From assembly GCA_009774235.1 (NCBI GenBank), contig VSNJ01000031.1, positions 1 through 32,554 of the forward strand: DNA of 32,554 nucleotides, written 5' to 3'. The position numbers and the translations under genes were made by a program. The notes under the pieces were generated by a model. That model worked only from the letters and a program-made list of their open reading frames with translations. It had not been told where the DNA came from and did no database searches. This stretch comes from Lachnospiraceae bacterium (lineage in GTDB: Bacteria > Bacillota > Clostridia > Lachnospirales > Lachnospiraceae). Positions 14,338 through 21,815 of the stretch are shown one piece after another; position 1 is the stretch's first letter; the number at the start of each line of letters is the position of its first letter.

Positions 14338-14853
14338 ATGGCAGGGAAAAAGGAAGTGCAGAAAACGGTTGCTTTTCGGCTGAATTTATCCAGAGCGGAC
14401 GAGAGGGAGCTTTATCAGGCGATTATGAAACATGGACGTAACATGGAGAATAATATTTACGGAAGTTCTGGTGCTTATGTGAAAGCGGCTCTTAGGCATT
14501 ACCACAGGCAGGAAAGCGAACTGGAATTGCAGGAGCAGTACCGGCAGGAGATGCAGAATTATCTGAAGGAACTGGCAGAACTGCAGGGGGAAGTGTTCTT
14601 GGGGAAGTTGGTGGAGCATGATAACCGATTGGCGGTTATGGTGGCAGATGCAGTGATTCGTGCGGTTGATGGTGGAAAAGTTTCTACTGGTAGAAGTGAA
14701 GAATATGGCAAATCTGATGATAACAATTTCTCCGGTATTTTTAAGGAGAGTATAGGAGAACGGGATGGTAAAACGGAACAGGGTATCAGTATGGAAAATA
14801 AAAAAGAGGACGTTCTGCAAGAAGAAGCTCTTGTTTATCTGTCTGGACTGTAA
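14338..14853 (+). CDS. ParR-like centromere-binding adaptor
   Basis: 171 residues, ribosome binding site AAAGGAGGCGG before ATG. N-terminal ribbon-helix-helix (VQKTVAFRLNLSRADERELY ... GAYVKAALRHY), then a helical region (65-110) and a low-complexity tail (115-171) as in ParR proteins, whose tails contact ParM filaments. Position directly after parM and next to a TGTTWAACA repeat cluster supports the role. Sequence of ParR is poorly conserved, so a different RHH regulator is possible. Confidence 0.65.
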   Translation: MAGKKEVQKTVAFRLNLSRADERELYQAIMKHGRNMENNIYGSSGAYVKAALRHYHRQESELELQEQYRQEMQNYLKELAELQGEVFLGKLVEHDNRLAVMVADAVIRAVDGGKVSTGRSEEYGKSDDNNFSGIFKESIGERDGKTEQGISMENKKEDVLQEEALVYLSGL

Positions 14854-14880
14854 AAAGTTTTTTATTTTTGTCTCACAGTA

Positions 14881-14973
14881 TGTTAGACAGTGCTACACAT
14901 CTTGTTAAACAACAGAAATCAGATGGAATTTGTGTTTAACAGACTGTGTAACAAAATGGCGGCATGTTAAACA
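14881..14973 (+). repeat. TGTTWAACA repeat cluster, candidate centromere (parC)
   Basis: Five 9-base near-palindromic motifs in 93 bases just downstream of the ParR-like gene: TGTTAGACA 14881, TGTTAAACA 14903, TGTTTAACA 14933 (the reverse complement), TGTGTAACA 14945, TGTTAAACA 14965. A sixth exact copy is at 15609. Clustered RHH-sized half-sites beside parMR are what a centromere of a type II partition system looks like. Confidence 0.55.
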
Positions 14974-15038
14974 TGGACAGCGGTATCATGCAGGCATTTT
15001 TGGTGAAAGTGCAGTCTGTTTTCCGGCAGTTGCCACAG

Positions 15039-15382
15039 GGGCAGACCGTCTGCCCGGCAGCCGGGTAATTTTTCTCTGGCAATGGACGGGCAGAAAACAA
15101 TCCTCCAAGATGGAGCATTGTTTTCCACTCACCCATTTTCTACGAAAAATCACAAAACCACTATCATCCCCCTTGGAGGTTTCTGAAGATTTTTTCGGGG
15201 AGGCAGATGCGGAAAAAGCAACGCTCTTTCAGAGGCTGCTTTCCCCACATCTGCACCCCCTTCAAAAACCGCTGTAATCGTGGTGGGGATGATAGGCAAG
15301 TTTCGCAAAACGGCATGCCATTTTGCACCGGATGCACCCTGTCCGGGCACATCCTAAACTTGCAAGGGAGTTCCACTCCCTT
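15039..15382. other. Inverted-repeat-rich region, candidate oriT/replication origin
   Basis: A 985-base gene-poor stretch (14854-15838) contains at least five strong inverted repeats: GGGCAGAC/GTCTGCCC (15039-15055), GAAAACAAT..CTCCA/TGGAG..ATTGTTTTC (15093-15125), GCAAAA-GGCATGCC-TTTTGC (15305-15326, one mismatch), GGATG..CCC/GGG..CATCC (15330-15354), AAGGGAGT/ACTCCCTT (15364-15382, three-base loop). The last three are tightly clustered upstream of mobC and the relaxase, the usual oriT position. The exact nick site is not resolved. No convincing gene lies in 14974-15735. Confidence 0.55.
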
Positions 15383-15735
15383 TGAACCCTTGGCTGGCTC
15401 TCCGAAAGAGGAAACTGCGAAACGTCCGCCGGAAGTTTCTCCGTTCCATTTTCGGATTCGCTAGGAAATGTACTTATGGCACTTTGATTTGCGTAAGCAG
15501 ATGTTTCAGGGAGGCATTGAGTAAATTATGCGATTTATGCCGCTGGCGAATCATTTCGGGGATTGTACAGACAGCCTTTTTGCAAGTTTCTTTAGCAGGG
15601 AGAAAATTTGTTAAACACATGCCGGATTTTTGGAGAAATCATCTCTGGAATTTTTGTTGTTTGAGAAATTGTTTGCGGTAAATGTACTTGCGGTAATATT
15701 GTATGGTATCCGGCAGAAAGGAACAGGTAATTATT

Positions 15736-15846
15736 ATGTTGAGCGAAAACAAATTGTTTTGGTGGCAGGGGCGAAAACGTAACCGCAGTTTTCCATCGCC
15801 TTTTGCAATAGATTATTTGGAGAAGAAGGAGGAATTTTATGCGTAG
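15736..15846 (+). CDS. Possible 36-residue leader peptide overlapping mobC
   Basis: An open frame MLSENKLFWWQGRKRNRSFP ... EKKEEFYA whose stop TAG (15844-15846) overlaps the mobC start ATG (15839-15841). AAAGGAACAGG lies upstream. Overlap geometry suggests translational coupling to mobC; the basic aromatic peptide has no known family. It could be a chance frame. Confidence 0.35.
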   Translation: MLSENKLFWWQGRKRNRSFPSPFAIDYLEKKEEFYA

Positions 15847-16240
15847 GAGAAACAAGAACGTAGCAGTGAGAATGACGGAGGACGAGTATGCGGCTTTTAT
15901 GATGAGAGTGGCAGAATCCGGTCAGACACAGCAGTCTTTTATTATTAATGCAGTGCTAGGGGCAAAGGTTTTCGGAAGAGAGGAAGTAAAGGAACTAAAA
16001 AAGCTAAGTGGTCAGTTTGCCGACACCAACAGGCAGCTCAGGGGCATGGCAACCAATATCAACCAGATAGCACATGTGGCAAACGGTTATGGTCAGATAC
16101 CACAGCAGGCACAACTAGGGGATTTATACCAAGAGTTACAGGGATTCCGAAAGGAGTGTGATGCCAATTGGCGATTAATAAGACAATCAATAAGTCTACA
16201 AAAAGTCATGGAGCCATGCGGAACTGCATCGAATATGTGA
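15839..16240 (+). CDS. mobC: MobC-like relaxosome protein
   Basis: 133 residues with an N-terminal ribbon-helix-helix (NKNVAVRMTEDEYAAFMMRV) and the MobC block LRGMATNINQIAHVANGYGQ (about 67-86), typical of bacterial mobilization proteins (PF05713) that bind oriT and help the relaxase open it. Ribosome binding site AGGAGG. It overlaps the relaxase gene by 73 bases in another frame, the normal layout in this element class. Confidence 0.9.
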   Translation: MRRRNKNVAVRMTEDEYAAFMMRVAESGQTQQSFIINAVLGAKVFGREEVKELKKLSGQFADTNRQLRGMATNINQIAHVANGYGQIPQQAQLGDLYQELQGFRKECDANWRLIRQSISLQKVMEPCGTASNM

Positions 16241-17562
16241 CGAGGGTGGATAAGACAAGAGGGGAACTGGTGGAGATAATCGGTCCTTACGAGCCGGATA
16301 GTATCACTTATGACGAGGTGTACCAATCTTTTCTAGAGGAAAAACGAATTTGGGGCAAAGATTCTGGCAGAATGTATGCCCACAACATTATTTCATGGCA
16401 TGAGGATGAGCCAATCACACCGGAGCAGGCGCTAGAGTTTGGAAAGGAATTTGCACAACAGTGGTTTGATGGATTTCAAAGTCTGGTGGGTGTGCATATA
16501 GACCGGAATCATGTGCATTGCCACATTGTAACCAATTCCGTCAGCTTTATGGACGGTCACAAGCTGCATAACACCAAGAAAGACTTGCAGCGTATGAAGG
16601 ATTTTACCAACCGGATGTGCGTGGAACGGGGATTGAGCGTGGCACAGAAGGGCAGGGATTTTCATGGGAATGAATTGGAACAGGGAACGGTCAGTGCATG
16701 GAGCAAGGACAAATACCATTTGATGCAGAATGAAGCGAAGGACAGTTTTGTGGCAGACTGCGGGCTTGCCTGTCTGGACGCATTGGAAGCGAGCTGCAAT
16801 AGGGAGGAGTTTATCCGGCAGATGGCAGAGCAGGGATGGGATGTAATATGGAAGGACAGCAGGAAGCACATCACGTTTCAAAATGCAGAGGGAAAGAAAG
16901 TGCGTGACAGCAACCTTTCCAAGACATTTCATCTGGATATATCAAAGGAGGCGTTGGCAAATGAATTTGAGAGACAGGCGGCAGCCAGAGAACAGACCGC
17001 CCAATATGGGCGAAAGTTTGCAGACAGACGGGAGCGGGAGGATGCTGAACTGGAACGATACTACAGAGAAGTACAGGATGCTGCTGGAGGAGCAGTCCGA
17101 GACGATTCGTACACAGAAAGATACCATCAGCGAGCAGGAGAGGATCATCCGCCGGCAGACATTGGATATCGGGAGGCAGGGAAAGAAAATATCGGAACTG
17201 CAAAGCAGTCTGGAGCAGGGCAGAACCAATCTGACAGTGACAGAAACCAATTTGAGAGAACAATACGAGAGCAAACTATCCGGGAAGGATTCGCAAATCT
17301 TGCAGGCACAGAATCTGGCACAGGAATGGAAGAAAAAAGCCGAAAAAGCAAAGCAGGATATGAGCCGGATGGAACAGAGCTATTCCTTGCAGATATCCGG
17401 TCTCAAGTCCGAAATTCAGAATCTCAGCGGCAAAATCGTGAAACTGAACGGTGCAGACGTAGTGCTGCAGGAGAACGAAAGGTTAAAGAGGCAGAACGAG
17501 GAATTGCAAAAGAGCGAGAGCAAAAGCAGAGAGGAAGCGAAGAAAGCGGTCGCTCACGTTAA
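16168..17562 (+). CDS. mobA: MobA/VirD2-type relaxase
   Basis: 464 residues; nicks oriT and carries the strand to the recipient. The TTG start at 16168 gives the expected family start MAINKTINKSTKSHGAMRN; AAGGAG lies upstream. Relaxase core residues 1-280: Y23 (IEYVTR) as candidate nucleophile region, SWHEDE (76-81), and the metal triad HVHCH at 115-119. After about residue 290 the protein becomes charged, low-complexity and disordered, and there its DNA also codes the DUF6040 protein in another frame from 17042 to 17562. No type IV secretion genes are in the window, so transfer would need a helper element. Confidence 0.9.
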   Translation: MAINKTINKSTKSHGAMRNCIEYVTRVDKTRGELVEIIGPYEPDSITYDEVYQSFLEEKRIWGKDSGRMYAHNIISWHEDEPITPEQALEFGKEFAQQWFDGFQSLVGVHIDRNHVHCHIVTNSVSFMDGHKLHNTKKDLQRMKDFTNRMCVERGLSVAQKGRDFHGNELEQGTVSAWSKDKYHLMQNEAKDSFVADCGLACLDALEASCNREEFIRQMAEQGWDVIWKDSRKHITFQNAEGKKVRDSNLSKTFHLDISKEALANEFERQAAAREQTAQYGRKFADRREREDAELERYYREVQDAAGGAVRDDSYTERYHQRAGEDHPPADIGYREAGKENIGTAKQSGAGQNQSDSDRNQFERTIREQTIREGFANLAGTESGTGMEEKSRKSKAGYEPDGTELFLADIRSQVRNSESQRQNRETERCRRSAAGERKVKEAERGIAKEREQKQRGSEESGRSR

Positions 17563-18238
17563 ATCGGAGTATTGCCAGAAAGAGAAGGAGCTAGACCGAC
17601 TGATTGCGGATGCACAACAGGAAAAAGCAAAGGCATTAAGTATGCAGTCGGTGGTACAGAGATTGACAGACCAAAAAGCAAAGCGGCTGACAGAGGGTAA
17701 CCGCAGGCATTGGCAGGTTTGGTATCAGGCAAAAAAGACGGCAATGCAGGGATATGTGGGTGTATTGACCATGATATGTTTTGTGACAACGGTATTGTCG
17801 CTTATACGGCAAAAGATGTTTTGTGAGGATGTGATTAGTTTTTTCCGGAAAACGGGAAAAGTACTGCAGATGCTTTTGGTTCGCATTCACGCTACTATTT
17901 TATCAGCGGCAGAAGTATCAGAGAATGTGCCGAATGATGTGGCAGCGGTTATGCTGAAATGGATGATGGTGGTACTGCTATGGATGACGCCGGCGGCGTT
18001 GATTGGGTTTGGGATATATAAGTTCTGGGAGAAGTATGGGGATGATATCCGGGGAGGGATTAATGTGTGGAACTGTTCCGTAGGGGTGGTTGCCTTGGCA
18101 GGACTGGTGCATTTTGGGGATTATGTAAAAGAGATTGTTTCTGTTAATCTTTTTGGAATGTGGCTGTTGGTGGATGTTTTGTCGGTGCTGATAGGCTGGT
18201 ATGTGTGGGGATGCAAGAAGTACAGGGGATTATGCTGA
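17042..18238 (+). CDS. DUF6040-like coiled-coil membrane protein
   Basis: About 398 residues from ATG 17042 (GGGAG shortly upstream). Residues 5-215 are a long coiled coil (EKYRMLLEEQSETIRTQKD ... QSSLEQGRTNLT ... LKRQNEELQKSE). The C-terminal third has about four membrane segments (GYVGVLTMICFVTTVL, LKWMMVVLLWMTPAALIG, VWNCSVGVVALAGLV, LFGMWLLVDVLSVLIGW). Proteins of this layout follow the relaxase in clostridial mobilizable elements and are called DUF6040; role unknown, perhaps linking the relaxosome to the membrane. The first 521 bases overlap the relaxase gene in a different frame. Confidence 0.75.
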   Translation: MLNWNDTTEKYRMLLEEQSETIRTQKDTISEQERIIRRQTLDIGRQGKKISELQSSLEQGRTNLTVTETNLREQYESKLSGKDSQILQAQNLAQEWKKKAEKAKQDMSRMEQSYSLQISGLKSEIQNLSGKIVKLNGADVVLQENERLKRQNEELQKSESKSREEAKKAVAHVKSEYCQKEKELDRLIADAQQEKAKALSMQSVVQRLTDQKAKRLTEGNRRHWQVWYQAKKTAMQGYVGVLTMICFVTTVLSLIRQKMFCEDVISFFRKTGKVLQMLLVRIHATILSAAEVSENVPNDVAAVMLKWMMVVLLWMTPAALIGFGIYKFWEKYGDDIRGGINVWNCSVGVVALAGLVHFGDYVKEIVSVNLFGMWLLVDVLSVLIGWYVWGCKKYRGLC

Positions 18239-18339
18239 TAAATAAGAGAAACTTTCAGTGCATTTTTGCTTGTCCTAAATTGTATTAGACTTGTGAAAGA
18301 TAGGCTTTGCTTTTAACAACAGTGAAATAAAATTTAAGT

Positions 18340-18358
18340 CTGGGTGCGTTGCGCCCAG
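18340..18358. other. Short hairpin before tnpV
   Basis: CTGGG-t-GCG-tt... CCCAG forms a compact palindrome 1 base upstream of the AAAGGAG ribosome binding site of the TnpV gene; may affect its translation. Confidence 0.35.
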
Positions 18359-18374
18359 CGGAAAGGAGATTTTT

Positions 18375-18758
18375 ATGGAAAAAGGTAAGTTGGAAGAGTC
18401 TATTGCAGAAAATGGAATTACATATTGGTTAGCAGAGGATGGTTGCTATTATCCACAGCTAAGTTTGGAACAGAAAACAGATTATGTGATTGGAAAATAT
18501 GGCATTATGCGTGGGGAGCATATGATGAAGTATCAGCGGCATGAATATCTGAAAATGGTTATGGATGGTACTTGGAATCAATATCTGCATGACGTGGATG
18601 AGGAGTGCTACAGAGAAGTGGAACTGGCGGCAAAGCGGATTATGGAAAAGGAGGATGTAACAGAGCAGTTGAAGAAGGAGAATCCGTTAGAATGGGTGCG
18701 GAGAGTGAATGGGATAAAGGCGAGGGTGGAGGAAGAAATTGTTAATCAACTGCTTTAG
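18375..18758 (+). CDS. tnpV: TnpV-family transposon-encoded protein
   Basis: 127 residues with the TnpV pattern: ITYWLAEDGCYYPQL near the start, IGKYGIMRGEHMMKY(Q/R)RH in the middle, and the end EDVTEQLKKENPLEWVRRVN. TnpV is carried by Tn4451-type and related clostridial elements; its function is unproven. It is the last gene that belongs with the mobilizable element here; the next genes are the restriction locus. Confidence 0.82.
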   Translation: MEKGKLEESIAENGITYWLAEDGCYYPQLSLEQKTDYVIGKYGIMRGEHMMKYQRHEYLKMVMDGTWNQYLHDVDEECYREVELAAKRIMEKEDVTEQLKKENPLEWVRRVNGIKARVEEEIVNQLL

Positions 18759-18808
18759 AGCTTTTACCAAAAAGAAAGTCTTGAATAGTAGAAAAATTTA
18801 TTGAGTCA

Positions 18809-18817
18809 TGCTATAAT
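18809..18817 (+). promoter_or_regulatory. Extended -10 promoter of the restriction locus
   Basis: TG-C-TATAAT (18809-18817), an extended -10 element with no good -35 box, 43 bases before the start of the small XRE gene that opens the restriction operon. Confidence 0.5.
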
Positions 18818-18859
18818 AATGCTATATCGTTGACATAGATAATTAAGGAGATAAAAAAT

Positions 18860-19087
18860 ATGACTTATTCAGAAGAAATAAAGAGAATACGCCAGAAATG
18901 TTTTTTGTCACAGGAAGCTTTTGGCAGAGAACTTGGTGTTTCATTTTCCTCTGTCAACCGTTGGGAAAGTGGAAAAAGCAAACCTAATCTGTCTGCCATG
19001 AAAAAGATTAAGGATTTTTGCGATACCCACAATCTTGATTTCAATATGCTAGAAGAAAAATGGACTCAAAGTGGAAAGGACAAATGA
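18860..19087 (+). CDS. XRE-family regulator at the head of the type I restriction operon
   Basis: 75 residues, helix-turn-helix FLSQEAFGRELGVSFSSVNR followed by WESGKSKPNLSAMKKI, a small Cro/CI-like protein. Its stop TGA is one base before the hsdM start, so it is translated together with hsdM and probably sets the level of the methylase and nuclease. Confidence 0.88.
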   Translation: MTYSEEIKRIRQKCFLSQEAFGRELGVSFSSVNRWESGKSKPNLSAMKKIKDFCDTHNLDFNMLEEKWTQSGKDK

Positions 19088-19088
19088 T

Positions 19089-20696
19089 ATGGCAAAAAAG
19101 AAAACTGTGGAAAAAGTATTAAATATAGACAACATTTTATTTAATTGTAGGGATATTTTGCGTGCTGCGCGTAACTCCGGCTCTTTCTTTGAAAAACGTG
19201 ATATGATGCTTACGCTTGTATTCCTACGTTTTATTGGCGAAAAGTATGAAGATGGGATTGAAAAACTTAAGCAAACACTTGTAGAACAGGGATTAGACCC
19301 AGAAGATGAAAATATATGGGCAGCATTTTTTGAAGATGCAACCTTTACAGATGGGACATATAATTTACTGCCGGAAGCAAGGTGGTTAACTATCATTAAT
19401 ACACCTGCACCGGGACTCAATGTTGCACTTGATACAGCACTTCATAGTATTGCAACAGGTTCAAAAGATTTAAAGGGATGTTTTATTGAAGGTACATTTA
19501 CTACACGTAATCTCGCACCGAATGATATTAAGAGGCTTGTGGATGAAGTTAATAAAATTAGTCATAAAGCATTTGGGGAAGAAAAAGATCTTATTGGTCG
19601 TGTGTATGAATATTTCTTAAAAGAATTTGCGGTTAATGCAACAAAGGAAGAAGGAGAATTTTATACTCCTCACGATGTTGTGCAGTTGATTGCAACGATG
19701 ATAGAACCATATGATGGTACTTTATATGACCCTTGCTGTGGTTCCGGAGGTATGTTTATACAAAGTGCTGAACTCGTCAAATCCAAACAGGGTGATATCA
19801 ATAAAATCAATATTTACGGGCAGGAAAAGGATGCGGCAACCTATCGTCTTGCAAAAATGAACCTTGCACTTCGTGGGCTTAGTCATAATCTAGGGGAAAT
19901 AAATGATTCTTCTTTCACCCATGATTTACACAAGGGATTGTATTTCAACTATATCATGGCAAATCCGCCTTTTAATCTAAAAGGGTGGTATAATGATAAT
20001 CTGAAAAATGATCCTCGTTGGGCTGACTACCAGACACCATCGGAAAGTAATGCAAATTATGCATGGATTCTGCATATGCTTTCTCATTTGAAGAAAGCTG
20101 ATGGAGTAGCAGGATTTCTTCTTGCTAATGGTGCATTGAACGATGGCGACACTTTAGAAATCCGTAAAAAACTGATTCAGAATGACAAGGTGGAAGCAAT
20201 TATCGTTCTTCCGAGAGAACTATTTATCACCACCGACATCAGTGTTACCCTTTGGATTTTGAATCAGAATAAAAAAGGCGGTAAATATCACAGTAGAAAT
20301 CTTCGTAATCGTGAGAATGAAATACTTTTTATGGATTTGCGTCAATGGAGAGAAAATCCTGTTAAGGGAGAAAGTAAAAAGAAGGTACGATTGGTAACGG
20401 AACAAATTGAAAGAGCAGCAGATATTTACCACATATGGCAAAGTGAAGGTACTGACGGTACGAATTATGAAGTACCAGAACTATACCATAGCGTTGGCAT
20501 CGCTGAGATTGAAAGTAAAGGTTGGACTCTTACTCCCAGCAAATATATTGAGTTTATTGACCATGATTTAGATATTGACTATGAAAAGGAAATGGCTCGA
20601 ATTCAAATTGAAATGCAGGAAGTTATAAAGCAGGAAAAGAAATCCCAGCAGATGCTGGAAGATGCATTTAGGGGGATTGGTTATGGCATTGACTAA
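19089..20696 (+). CDS. hsdM: Type I restriction-modification methyltransferase subunit
   Basis: 535 residues from ATG 19089. N-terminal HsdM_N helical domain (residues 10-150), then an N6-adenine methyltransferase fold: motif I DPCCGSGG (214-221), catalytic NPPF (292-295), and EFYTPHDVVQL (190-200), the usual block before motif I. It methylates the target adenine with HsdS and is needed for cleavage with HsdR. A further start 18 bases upstream is possible but 19089 has the better-spaced AAAGGA. hsdS overlaps its end by 14 bases. Confidence 0.95.
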   Translation: MAKKKTVEKVLNIDNILFNCRDILRAARNSGSFFEKRDMMLTLVFLRFIGEKYEDGIEKLKQTLVEQGLDPEDENIWAAFFEDATFTDGTYNLLPEARWLTIINTPAPGLNVALDTALHSIATGSKDLKGCFIEGTFTTRNLAPNDIKRLVDEVNKISHKAFGEEKDLIGRVYEYFLKEFAVNATKEEGEFYTPHDVVQLIATMIEPYDGTLYDPCCGSGGMFIQSAELVKSKQGDINKINIYGQEKDAATYRLAKMNLALRGLSHNLGEINDSSFTHDLHKGLYFNYIMANPPFNLKGWYNDNLKNDPRWADYQTPSESNANYAWILHMLSHLKKADGVAGFLLANGALNDGDTLEIRKKLIQNDKVEAIIVLPRELFITTDISVTLWILNQNKKGGKYHSRNLRNRENEILFMDLRQWRENPVKGESKKKVRLVTEQIERAADIYHIWQSEGTDGTNYEVPELYHSVGIAEIESKGWTLTPSKYIEFIDHDLDIDYEKEMARIQIEMQEVIKQEKKSQQMLEDAFRGIGYGID

Positions 20697-21812
20697 ATAT
20701 AAAATAGAGCAATTAGTTACTATTGTTGATGAAAGAAACAATCTTGGAATCAGGGATTTCTATGGAATTAATATCAATAAGGAATTTATGCCAACTGTTG
20801 CAAATACAGAAGGACTTGATGAAACAAAGTATAAGGTAGTCAGAAAAAATCGCTTTGTATATAGTGGTATGCAAACTGGTAGAGACGAATGTATCAGAAT
20901 AAGTATGTATAATAACGATACCCCATTTTGATTTCACCTGCTTATACTACTTTTGAAATAACCGCAACTGATATTATGCTTCCGCTATATTTCTTTATGA
21001 AGTTTCTGTCTAAAGAGAAAGACAGATATGGTGCATTTTGTAGTGATGGCAGTATTCGTTCGAACCTTGATTGGGAGGTGTTTTGTGATATAGATATTGA
21101 CCTCCCACCACTTCCAATTCAGCAAAAATATGTAGATATTTATAATGCTATGTTTGCCAATCAGCAAAGCTATGAGCGTGGGTTGGAAGATTTAAGGCTT
21201 GTTTGTGATGCTTATATTGAGGATTTAAAACATAAAATGCCTTGTGAGGCAATTGGTGCTTATATTGAGGAATTTAATCAGAAAAATGAAATTGGTTTGA
21301 CTTTAGATTCTGTAAGAGGAATTGCAACAAGCAAAGAATTTATTGATACTAAGGCTAATATGGATGGGGTAGCTCTTAATAACTACAAAATAGTAGAACC
21401 AGGTATGATTGCTTTTATCTCTGATACATCAAGAAGAGCAGACAAAATGTCTCTTGCATTGAATCAATCAGAGGAATCCTATTTGGTGTCATCGATATCA
21501 ACTGTAATTAAGACTAACAAAAACAAATTGTTTTCAAAATACTTATATCTATTTTTGTGTAGAGCTGAGTTTGACCGTTATGCTCGTTTTCATTCTTGGG
21601 GCAGTGCAAGAGAAACATTTAACCTTGATGATATGAAAGATGTATCAATCCCAATACCAAATTTGGAAATCCAGAAATCTATTGTGGAGATACACGAAAC
21701 ATATGTAAAACGCAAAGGAATTAATGAAAAACTTAAAGCACAAATAAAGGATATATGTCCCATATTGATTAAGGGTTCTATCGAAGAAGCAAGAAAAACA
21801 AAGGAGGCGTAG
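20683..21812 (+). pseudogene. hsdS: Specificity subunit hsdS, split by a one-base frameshift
   Basis: The first frame (ATG 20683) runs to the stop TGA 20929-20931; the rest continues in the next frame to 21812. Reading across, one A is missing near 20925: the protein becomes ...YNNDTP-I-L-ISPAYTTFEI, the normal HsdS flow, when it is restored. Together about 380 residues: two target-recognition domains with the conserved linkers (DLPPLPIQQKYVDIYNAMF and VSIPIPNLEIQKSIVEI). As it stands only 82 residues are made, unless the second part restarts at TTG 20928, which overlaps the stop. A damaged hsdS would leave the system without DNA recognition; a sequencing error is possible. Confidence 0.85.
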
Positions 21813-21815
21813 TCC

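Noticed and set aside
15150..15681. Several 65-115 residue open frames in the oriT region on both strands
   Set aside because: They are rich in Cys, Pro, His and Arg, have no start signals, and arise from the GC-rich inverted repeats.
16883..17041. Upstream extension of the DUF6040-like gene to 16883
   Set aside because: Sequence before 17042 (MQRERKCVTATFPRHFIWIY) is not protein-like for this family and falls in the conserved relaxase coding part; the start at 17042 fits the coiled-coil domain.
20899..20935. Programmed -1 frameshift as an explanation for the split hsdS
   Set aside because: CCCCATTTTG is not a good X-XXY-YYZ slippery heptamer (the A-site codon would mispair) and no downstream structure is evident; a plain deletion is simpler.
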